From NCBI GenBank assembly GCA_947258805.1, contig CAMYJV010000154.1:1-5897 (forward strand): a stretch of DNA of 5,897 nucleotides. The letters run 5' to 3'. Each line of letters starts with the position of its first letter. The first letter of the stretch is position 1. Below, in pieces: positions 1 to 5,897 of the stretch. A program made the translations under genes and the position numbers. The stretch comes from an uncultured Gammaproteobacteria bacterium. Its GTDB lineage: Bacteria > Pseudomonadota > Gammaproteobacteria > GCA-2729495. A model generated the notes under the pieces. The model was not told the DNA's origin and made no database searches. It worked only from the letters and a program-made list of their open reading frames with translations.

Positions 1-113
1 GCCCGGGTGGCGGGCATCTCCCTGGGAGGAAGTAAAGCGCAGCAAAGCGAGCCATTCCGGGGAGGGACTGTCCCCGCGACCGGCCGGATAGCAGCGAACA
101 GGTGAATTGATAC
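1..113. other. Gene-free stretch upstream of tRNA-Trp
   Basis: No coding region or RNA gene is recognisable here. Two small inverted repeats are visible: a 5-bp stem with a 5-nt loop (GCCCG at 1-5 with CGGGC at 11-15), and GGGGA at 59-63 with TCCCC at 71-75 around a 7-nt loop. Neither is followed by a run of T, so I do not call a terminator. The first could be the end of a longer structure cut by the window edge. In related gammaproteobacteria this tRNA usually follows a tuf gene, so this may be the tuf-trpT spacer, but no tuf codons are present. I found no convincing -35/-10 pair. Confidence 0.4.
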
Positions 114-189
114 AGGCCAGTAGCTCAACTGGTAGAGCAGCGGTCTCCAAAACCGCAGGTTGGGGGTTCGAGTCCCTCCTGGCCTGCCA
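114..189 (+). tRNA. tRNA-Trp (anticodon CCA)
   Basis: This is a complete 76-nt tRNA with an encoded CCA end (187-189). The acceptor stem AGGCCAG (114-120) pairs fully with CTGGCCT (179-185). The D stem is GCTC/GAGC (123-126 with 135-138). The anticodon stem GCGGT/ACCGC (140-144 with 152-156) encloses the loop CTCCAAA with anticodon CCA at 147-149. A 5-nt variable region is followed by the T stem GGGGG/CCCTC (162-166 with 174-178, one G-U) and a TTCGAGT loop. The known tryptophanyl-tRNA synthetase identity elements are present: the A1-U72 pair, discriminator G73 (186) and the CCA anticodon. It sits 26 nt before secE on the same strand, so co-transcription and release by RNase P and 3' trimming are likely. 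I see no defect. Confidence 0.98.
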
Positions 190-215
190 CAGCTCTGGCG
201 AGTAAAGCGGTAGGA

Positions 216-593
216 ATGACGACGAAGGCAGAAACGAGTCCCGGCGCACTGGATGCGGTCAAGCTGGTCCTGGCAGCGGCTGTGCTCCTGGGCGGCGTGG
301 TTGCGTACTACTACTTCGACCAGGAGTCGATGCTCCTTCGGGTGGTGGGCGTGCTGGTCGGGTTGGCGCTCGGCATGGTGATTGCCTTCCAGTCCATGCA
401 GGGCCGGGAGCTGTGGCGTTTCATACAGGGGTCCCGGGGCGAGATTCGCAAGGTCGTCTGGCCCACTCGCCAGGAAGCCCTGCAAACGACCCTCACGGTG
501 TTCGTGTTCGTGCTGATCATGGGTGTGTTTTTCTGGCTGCTGGACATGCTGCTGTTGTCGATCACGCGCTTCGTCACCGGGCAGGGGGGCTGA
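216..593 (+). CDS. secE: Protein translocase subunit SecE
   Basis: SecE clamps SecY in the inner-membrane SecYEG channel through which SecA or the ribosome exports proteins. The 125-residue product has three hydrophobic spans, at about residues 14-33, 41-60 and 92-115. The conserved cytoplasmic amphipathic-helix motif [15 protein letters not shown] (74-88) lies just before the last span, which is the essential SecY-contacting part. The length matches the three-span E. coli form (127 residues). The ATG at 216 is the only plausible start, because the next in-frame Met (residue 39) would delete the first span. Its ribosome-binding site is odd: AGGA (212-215) touches the start codon, and nothing at normal spacing looks strong. 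secE lies directly after tRNA-Trp, and its stop is 4 nt before nusG. Confidence 0.97.
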   Translation: MTTKAETSPGALDAVKLVLAAAVLLGGVVAYYYFDQESMLLRVVGVLVGLALGMVIAFQSMQGRELWRFIQGSRGEIRKVVWPTRQEALQTTLTVFVFVLIMGVFFWLLDMLLLSITRFVTGQGG

Positions 594-597
594 AGCC

Positions 598-1131
598 ATG
601 TCGTTGAAGTGGTACGTGGTGCACGCCTACTCGAACTTCGAGAACAAGGTAAAGAGCTCCCTGGAAGACCGCATCAAGTTGAAGGGCCTCGAGCACAAGT
701 TCGGCAAGATCATGGTGCCCACCGAAGAGGTGGTGGAGATGCGGGAAGGCCAGAAGCGCCGCAGCGAGCGCAAGTTCTTCCCGGGTTACGTGCTGGTGCA
801 GATGGAGCTGGATGACGAGACCTGGCACCTCGTTAAGGAAGTGCCGAAAGTGCTCGGTTTCATCGGCGGGTCCAGCGACAGGCCTGCGCCGATTGCGGAC
901 AAGGAAGCAGATTTTATTCTCAGCCGGGTGGAAGAAGGTACGGACAAGCCGCGGCCCAAGGTGCTGTTCTCGCCGGGCGAGGTGGTGCGGGTGCTGGACG
1001 GGCCGTTCAACGACTTCAGCGGCGTGGTAGAGAACGTGAACTACGACAAGAGCAAGCTGCGCGTGGCGGTGCAGATTCTGGGCCGGTCAACGCCGGTAGA
1101 GCTCGACTTCAGCCAGGTAGAAAAGGGCTGA
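598..1131 (+). CDS. nusG: Transcription termination/antitermination factor NusG
   Basis: NusG binds RNA polymerase through its N-terminal domain, suppressing pausing. Its C-terminal KOW domain contacts either Rho (termination) or ribosomal protein S10 (transcription-translation coupling). The 177-residue product aligns nearly end to end with E. coli NusG (181). The NGN domain spans about 4-115, with the family motif [10 protein letters not shown] at 58-67, and the KOW domain spans about 125-177, ending [12 protein letters not shown] chose ATG 598 because AGGGGG (583-588), inside the end of secE, lies at good spacing; upstream in-frame codons give a cysteine-rich stretch unlike NusG. The overlap of that site with secE suggests coupled translation. 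Residue 161 is Leu where E. coli has Phe165, a known contact residue for S10 and Rho. Confidence 0.98.
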   Translation: MSLKWYVVHAYSNFENKVKSSLEDRIKLKGLEHKFGKIMVPTEEVVEMREGQKRRSERKFFPGYVLVQMELDDETWHLVKEVPKVLGFIGGSSDRPAPIADKEADFILSRVEEGTDKPRPKVLFSPGEVVRVLDGPFNDFSGVVENVNYDKSKLRVAVQILGRSTPVELDFSQVEKG

Positions 1132-1197
1132 GGCACGTTTTTATATAGACGGGCGCAGACAGCCCGCACGGAATTCAACCGGAAGCCCTGGCCGGGC
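1132..1197 (+). promoter_or_regulatory. nusG-rplK spacer: AT-rich patch and hairpin, possible rplK promoter
   Basis: Right after the nusG stop lies an abrupt AT-rich patch in a GC-rich background, with TATATA at 1142-1147 preceded by a T run (1138-1142). Downstream is a perfect 5-bp hairpin (CGGGC 1150-1154 with GCCCG 1162-1166, 7-nt loop). In E. coli a promoter for the L11 operon lies between nusG and rplK, so the position fits a -10 element. I could not find a matching -35 box at 16-18 nt spacing, so the promoter call is weak. Confidence 0.25.
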
Positions 1198-1234
1198 GGT
1201 CCGGTGGTGAGGGGAGCCGCAAGGCGATTGGACC
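1198..1234 (+). promoter_or_regulatory. Candidate L1-binding autoregulatory site in the rplK leader
   Basis: GGTCC (1198-1202) pairs perfectly with GGACC (1230-1234). The stem can extend by G-U, G-U and T-A pairs to 1205/1227. An upper stem GCC (1216-1218) with GGC (1223-1225) closes a GCAA tetraloop. Between them is an asymmetric internal loop with the purine strand GTGAGGGGA facing a short strand. Ribosomal protein L1 represses translation of its own mRNA by binding a structure near the rplK start that mimics its 23S rRNA site, which has GGGAG opposite GAAAU between two short stems. The GGGGAGCC strand here resembles that. The site ends 4 nt before the rplK ribosome-binding site (1238-1243), as such a repressor site should. 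The match rests on position and rough resemblance only. Confidence 0.5.
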
Positions 1235-1249
1235 CATAGAGGAAAATTC

Positions 1250-1681
1250 ATGGCCAAGAAAATTACAACCTATATCAAGTTGCAGGTGCCTGCCGGCCAG
1301 GCCAACCCGAGTCCGCCCGTGGGTCCGGCGCTGGGCCAGCACGGCGTGAATATCATGGAGTTTTGCAAGACGTTCAACGCCCAGACCCAGTCGATGGACG
1401 CCGGCATGCCGATTCCCGTGGTGATTACGGTCTACAACGACCGCAGTTTCACGTTCATCACCAAGACGCCACCGGCGGCCGTGCTGTTGAAGAAGGCGGC
1501 CGGAGTGCCAAAGGGTAGCGGGACGCCAAACACCACCAAGGTTGGGTCGGTGACACGCGCGCAGCTCGAAGAGATTGCAAAGACCAAGGACCCCGACCTG
1601 ACGGCGGCGGACCTCGACGCTGCGGTGCGGACCATCGCCGGCAGCGCCCGCAGCATGGGTCTTGAAGTGGAGGGCGTCTGA
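1250..1681 (+). CDS. rplK: 50S ribosomal protein L11
   Basis: L11 binds the 1070 region of 23S rRNA at the base of the L7/L12 stalk. It takes part in factor-dependent GTP hydrolysis and is needed for RelA activation on stalled ribosomes. The product is 143 residues (E. coli 142). The N-terminal domain (about 1-70) has the proline-rich segment [12 protein letters not shown] (19-30) that thiostrepton-type antibiotics contact in this family. The C-terminal rRNA-binding domain (about 75-143) ends with [11 protein letters not shown]. Lysines 4 and 40, trimethylated by PrmA in E. coli L11, are retained. ATG 1250 has AGAGGA at 1238-1243 with 6-nt spacing and gives the typical MAKK start. The stop is one base before rplA. 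Confidence 0.99.
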   Translation: MAKKITTYIKLQVPAGQANPSPPVGPALGQHGVNIMEFCKTFNAQTQSMDAGMPIPVVITVYNDRSFTFITKTPPAAVLLKKAAGVPKGSGTPNTTKVGSVTRAQLEEIAKTKDPDLTAADLDAAVRTIAGSARSMGLEVEGV

Positions 1682-1682
1682 C

Positions 1683-2375
1683 ATGGCGGCATCAAAACGC
1701 ATGCGGGCCTTGCGCGAGAAATTTGACCGCGCCGAGACGCGGGAGCTGGACGAAGCCCTGGGGTTGGTCAAGGAATCTGCGACGGTAAAGTTCAAGGAGT
1801 CGGTGGACGTTGCGGTCAATCTTGGTGTCGACCCGCGCAAATCCGACCAGGTTGTCCGGGGCGCAACGGCATTGCCTCACGGCAGTGGCAAGACCGTGCG
1901 TATCGCGGTTTTTGCGCAGGGCGACAATGCCGAGAAGGCTAAGGCAGCCGGCGCCGACGTGGTCGGTTTCGAGGACCTGGCCGAGCAAATGAAGGGCGGT
2001 GACCTGAATTACGACACGGTGATTGCGACGCCGGACGCCATGCGCATCGTTGGCCAGCTGGGCCGAGTGCTCGGCCCCCGCGGCCTGATGCCGAACCCGA
2101 AAGTGGGGACGGTGACGCCAGACGTGGAAGGGGCCGTCAAGAAGGCCAAGGCGGGCCAGGTGCAGTTTCGTACCGATAAGGCCGGCATTGTGCACTGTTC
2201 GATTGGCACCGTGGATTTCGACGTTGCGGCGCTGAAGGCGAATCTTGCTGCGCTGCTGGCAGACCTGCGCAAGGCGAAGCCGGCAGCGTCGAAGGGCCAG
2301 TATCTGAAGCGGCTGACTGTGTCGTCGACGATGGGTCCGGGCATTAACGTCGACACCGCGTCCCTGGATATTTGA
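1683..2375 (+). CDS. rplA: 50S ribosomal protein L1
   Basis: L1 forms the mobile L1 stalk that helps deacylated tRNA leave the E site, and it represses translation of its own operon. The product is 230 residues (E. coli 234). The family signature covers about 114-145 ([20 protein letters not shown], then [12 protein letters not shown]). Domain I comprises the N-terminal part to about 65 plus 160-230, flanking the inserted domain II (about 66-158). The conserved TMGPG loop lies at 216-220 near the C-terminus. ATG 1683 is chosen over an in-frame ATG at 1662 because GGAGGG (1669-1674) sits 8 nt before it, MAASKR is a normal L1 start, and the earlier start would overlap rplK. The single-base gap to rplK points to translational coupling, so L1 binding upstream of rplK would silence both genes. 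Confidence 0.99.
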   Translation: MAASKRMRALREKFDRAETRELDEALGLVKESATVKFKESVDVAVNLGVDPRKSDQVVRGATALPHGSGKTVRIAVFAQGDNAEKAKAAGADVVGFEDLAEQMKGGDLNYDTVIATPDAMRIVGQLGRVLGPRGLMPNPKVGTVTPDVEGAVKKAKAGQVQFRTDKAGIVHCSIGTVDFDVAALKANLAALLADLRKAKPAASKGQYLKRLTVSSTMGPGINVDTASLDI

Positions 2376-2423
2376 GGCCACGGACGACGAGCGAAAAGAT
2401 TTCAATGGAGTGTGTTTTTACCG

Positions 2424-2456
2424 CGCGAAACTTGCACCGAATTGCGGTGCAAGGCG
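2424..2456 (+). repeat. Perfect inverted repeat at the 5' part of the rplJ leader
   Basis: CTTGCACCG (2431-2439) and CGGTGCAAG (2445-2453) are perfect reverse complements separated by the 5-nt loop AATTG. CGC (2424-2426) can pair with GCG (2454-2456) below a GAAA bulge (2427-2430), giving a 12-bp bulged hairpin. It is the strongest simple hairpin in the leader and lies about 200 nt before the rplJ start. No T run follows it, so it is not an intrinsic terminator. It could be an RNA structural element or, less likely, a protein-binding dyad. Confidence 0.6.
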
Positions 2457-2576
2457 AAGGGCGGCAGTTGCAAAGGATTGCTACATCGAAGACCGCAGGC
2501 GAAGTTGCCCCCAGGGGCAGCGAGCTTAATGGGCTCCGCGGAGCTGACCTGCGCAGATGGTGTTACCCCAGTCAGG

Positions 2577-2583
2577 ACCTCCT
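2577..2583 (+). promoter_or_regulatory. Anti-Shine-Dalgarno element in the rplJ leader
   Basis: ACCTCCT here matches the pyrimidine-rich anti-Shine-Dalgarno core at the 3' end of bacterial 16S rRNA. CCTCCT (2578-2583) is perfectly complementary to the rplJ ribosome-binding site AGGAGG (2640-2645), 56 nt downstream. CTCC (2579-2582) can instead pair with GGAG (2540-2543) as part of the 9-bp bulged stem. The two pairings exclude each other, which fits a translational switch for rplJL. The complementarity is read directly; the regulatory role is inferred. Confidence 0.5.
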
Positions 2584-2650
2584 GGTGAAGGGCGCCATCG
2601 CTGGCTGCGGCGAAACCGTCGCAGCCTGACAGAGAGGCTAGGAGGAAATA

Positions 2651-3178
2651 ATGGCACTCAGACTCGAAGACAAGCAGAAACTTGTTGCCGAGGTCAGCGA
2701 AGTCGCCGCCACCGCGGAGTCGGCCATTGCGGCCGAGTACCGCGGCTTGAGCGTGGCCCAGATGACTGAACTCCGCTCCAAGGCACGGGCGGAGGGCGTC
2801 TACGTCAAGGTGATCAAGAACACCCTGGCCAGACGGGCCGTGAAGGGCACCGACTTCGAATGTCTCGGCGAGGCGCTGCAAGGCCCGCTGATGCTGGCGT
2901 TCTCCCGTGATGATCCGGGCGCTGCGGCGCGCCTGGTCAAGGAATTTTCCAAGGAGAACGAGCACTTGGTCACCAGGGCGGTGGCCGTCAGCGGCGAGTT
3001 ATACGGAGCTGAGGACCTGGGCCGGCTGGCAAGCCTGCCGACCCTGGACCAGGCACGCGCGATGTTGCTGGGTGTGCTGCAGGCCCCCGGCGGCGGCCTG
3101 GCGCGCACGCTTGCCGAAGCGCCGGCGATGCTTGCTCGAGTGCTCGCCGCGCGCGGCGAAACGGGTGCCGAGGCCTGA
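2651..3178 (+). CDS. rplJ: 50S ribosomal protein L10
   Basis: L10 anchors the L7/L12 dimers to 23S rRNA next to L11, forming the stalk that recruits translation GTPases. Free L10-L12 complex also represses rplJL translation through the leader. The product is 175 residues, slightly longer than E. coli L10 (165). The globular rRNA-binding domain covers about 1-130 and contains the conserved stretches AEYRGLSVAQMTELR (28-42) and VKVIKNTLARRA (52-63). The C-terminal part (about 135-175) is the alanine- and leucine-rich helix that carries L12 dimers. ATG 2651 follows a strong AGGAGG (2640-2645) by 5 nt. The extra length lies in the C-terminal tail; I cannot say from sequence how many L12 dimers it holds. 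The TTA leucine codon at 2999-3001 is uncommon in such GC-rich sequence. Confidence 0.98.
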   Translation: MALRLEDKQKLVAEVSEVAATAESAIAAEYRGLSVAQMTELRSKARAEGVYVKVIKNTLARRAVKGTDFECLGEALQGPLMLAFSRDDPGAAARLVKEFSKENEHLVTRAVAVSGELYGAEDLGRLASLPTLDQARAMLLGVLQAPGGGLARTLAEAPAMLARVLAARGETGAEA

Positions 3179-3240
3179 GCGCTGCCGCCAGGTCACTCAA
3201 ACAGAAAATCGGGTAACGACTGACTTACAGGAGACTGAAA

Positions 3241-3621
3241 ATGGCAATGTCCAACGCAGATTTGCTCAAGGAATTGAGTGCAAAACCGATCATGGAGATC
3301 GTCGAACTGGTGAAACTGCTCGAAGAGGAGTGGGGCGTATCCGCTGCCGCACCGGCGGCTGTGGCTGCCGCGCCGGCCGCCGGTGATGCTGGCGCTGCTG
3401 CCGAGGAGCAGACCGAGTTCGACGTGGTCATGGCCTCTTTTGGCGACAACAAGGTCGCGGTGATCAAGGCCGTTCGTGCAGTTACGAGCCTGGGCCTGAA
3501 GGAAGCCAAAGACATGGTTGAGGGTGCGCCCACAACGGTGAAAGAAGGCATTCCGAAGGAAGAGGCAGAAGAAGTTAAGAAGCAACTGGAAGAAGCCGGC
3601 GCAAAGGTGGAAGTCAAGTAA
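3241..3621 (+). CDS. rplL: 50S ribosomal protein L7/L12
   Basis: L7/L12 is the multicopy acidic stalk protein that recruits EF-Tu, EF-G, IF2 and RF3 and promotes GTP hydrolysis. The product is 126 residues (E. coli 121). The N-terminal dimerisation and L10-binding domain is about 1-33. A flexible Ala/Pro/Gly hinge spans about 34-57. The C-terminal factor-binding domain (58-126) begins TEFDVV and contains [20 protein letters not shown] (70-89), closely matching E. coli. The start at 3241 is preferred over the in-frame ATG at 3247 because AGGAG (3229-3233) lies 7 nt before the first and 13 nt before the second. The gene follows rplJ by 62 nt with its own good ribosome-binding site, consistent with the excess of L12 over L10. 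Confidence 0.98.
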   Translation: MAMSNADLLKELSAKPIMEIVELVKLLEEEWGVSAAAPAAVAAAPAAGDAGAAAEEQTEFDVVMASFGDNKVAVIKAVRAVTSLGLKEAKDMVEGAPTTVKEGIPKEEAEEVKKQLEEAGAKVEVK

Positions 3622-3656
3622 CCCTCCTGCGCTGCATTGCTTTCAGTCAGCTTTTT

Positions 3657-3677
3657 GCGGCCGTCGAAGATGGCCGC
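3657..3677 (+). repeat. Hairpin in the rplL-rpoB spacer
   Basis: GCGGCC (3657-3662) pairs perfectly with GGCCGC (3672-3677). A G-U and a T-A pair extend the stem to 8 bp around a CGAAG loop. A second small hairpin, CCCG/CGGG (3677-3680 with 3684-3687), abuts it. The T run (3652-3656) lies before the stem rather than after it, so this is not an intrinsic terminator on this strand, and on the other strand the stem is followed by A. In E. coli an RNase III site lies in this spacer. These stems could serve that role, but this is inference from position. Confidence 0.45.
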
Positions 3678-3691
3678 CCGATGCGGGATTC

Positions 3692-3727
3692 CGGTCGGCA
3701 CACACGTTGCCGGCCGCCATCCCTTTT
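3692..3727 (+). terminator. Candidate attenuator between rplL and rpoB
   Basis: A 9-bp GC-rich stem pairs 3692-3700 with 3708-3716 (one G-U) around a 7-nt loop. It is followed, after the 7-nt spacer CCATCCC, by TTTT at 3724-3727. E. coli has a partial terminator at this place that lets only a minority of transcripts continue into rpoBC, matching the lower need for RNA polymerase than for L12. The short, displaced T run would make a leaky terminator, which fits. A further 5-bp hairpin (CGCGC/GCGCG, 3728-3732 with 3740-3744) follows immediately and could compete or add stability. Termination strength cannot be judged by eye. Confidence 0.45.
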
Positions 3728-3774
3728 CGCGCTTCCCCGGCGCGATAACCCGTAGTAGTTAGAGGTGCTGCCAA

Positions 3775-5897
<2,123 letters not shown>

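Larger units (their letters stand above)
2376..2650 (+). promoter_or_regulatory. rplJ leader, probable L10(L12) autoregulatory mRNA region
   Basis: This 275-nt gene-free stretch sits where gammaproteobacteria carry the structured rplJ leader bound by the L10-L12 complex. Visible stems, in order: CTTGCACCG/CGGTGCAAG (2431-2439 with 2445-2453); GTTGCC/GGCAGC (2504-2509 with 2516-2521, one G-U); palindrome GCTCCGCGGAGC (2533-2544), which competes with GAGC/GCTC (2522-2525 with 2533-2536); GGAGCTGAC (2540-2548) with GTCAG-GAC-CTCC (2571-2582), 9 bp with a 3-nt bulge; GGCTGCG/CGCAGCC (2603-2609 with 2620-2626); and AGCCT/AGGCT (2623-2627 with 2635-2639), exclusive with the previous stem. The reading frame happens to be open through most of the leader (from TTG 2372 to 2629) but encodes nothing recognisable. 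I found no convincing promoter. Assignment to the L10 leader family is by position and structure, not by alignment. Confidence 0.7.

Noticed and set aside
59..75. GGGGA/TCCCC hairpin upstream of tRNA-Trp as a terminator
   Set aside because: The stem is only 5 bp with a 7-nt loop and is followed by GCGACC rather than a T run.
1132..1147. GGCACG followed by a T run, resembling half of a sigma-54 promoter
   Set aside because: The -24-like GGCACG is present, but the required TTGC-type -12 element is missing: the sequence there is TTTTTATATA.
1175..1840. 221-codon minus-strand frame across rplK and the start of rplA
   Set aside because: It mirrors two highly conserved ribosomal genes and their leader and has no recognisable domain. 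The same holds for the minus-strand frame 1692-2405 over rplA.
2372..2629. Open frame of 85 codons through the rplJ leader (TTG 2372, internal ATG 2405)
   Set aside because: It has no ribosome-binding site of note and resembles no family I know. It overlaps the rplA stop and lies on structured leader RNA. An open frame of this length is easy to get by chance in GC-rich sequence.
3241..3247. rplL start at the second ATG (3247)
   Set aside because: The ribosome-binding site AGGAG ends 7 nt before the first ATG but 13 nt before the second, so the first is better placed.
3651..3677. T run plus GC-rich hairpin as an intrinsic terminator
   Set aside because: The T run precedes the stem on the plus strand, and on the minus strand the stem would be followed by A. 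Neither orientation gives stem then T.

Overview
The window is a stretch of core chromosome from a GC-rich gammaproteobacterium. It carries the transcription/translation cluster tRNA-Trp, secE, nusG, rplK, rplA, rplJ, rplL and the first half of rpoB, all on the + strand. The group call rests on three things: the gene order; a 125-residue SecE with three membrane segments (the E. coli-type long form, where most bacteria have a short single-span SecE); and NusG and RpoB sequences that align closely with E. coli from memory. Codons mostly end in G or C. I cannot place it below class. No mobile element, CRISPR array, phage gene or foreign-looking insert is visible, so I see no new accessory system here.

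Layout: positions 1-113 hold no recognisable gene. A complete tRNA-Trp (CCA anticodon) occupies 114-189. It is followed 26 nt later by secE (216-593) and, after a 4-nt gap, nusG (598-1131). A 118-nt spacer holds a candidate L1-binding mRNA structure next to the rplK ribosome-binding site. rplK (1250-1681) and rplA (1683-2375) are separated by one base. A 275-nt gene-free leader (2376-2650) rich in mutually exclusive hairpins precedes rplJ (2651-3178), matching in place and character the autoregulatory L10 leader. rplL (3241-3621) follows after 62 nt. A 153-nt spacer with stacked hairpins, including a likely partial terminator, separates rplL from rpoB, which runs off the right edge after 707 codons.

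The genes supply a translocon subunit (SecE), a transcription elongation factor that links RNA polymerase to Rho or the ribosome (NusG), the L11, L1, L10 and L7/L12 proteins of the two large-subunit stalks, and the RNA polymerase beta subunit. Known family logic predicts two feedback points: L1 on rplKA, and the L10-L12 complex on rplJL. Attenuation before rpoB would allow far more L12 than RNA polymerase to be made.

The most unusual observation is at the right edge. The last ~75 bases of rpoB encode five substitutions at residues that are invariant in the distant RpoB sequences I can recall, although the preceding ~680 codons look normal. Sequence error at a contig end is the likeliest explanation, but it needs checking. 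Next in interest is the rplJ leader, where a 7-base copy of the 16S anti-Shine-Dalgarno sequence can pair either with an upstream leader segment or with the rplJ ribosome-binding site, suggesting a concrete on/off model.
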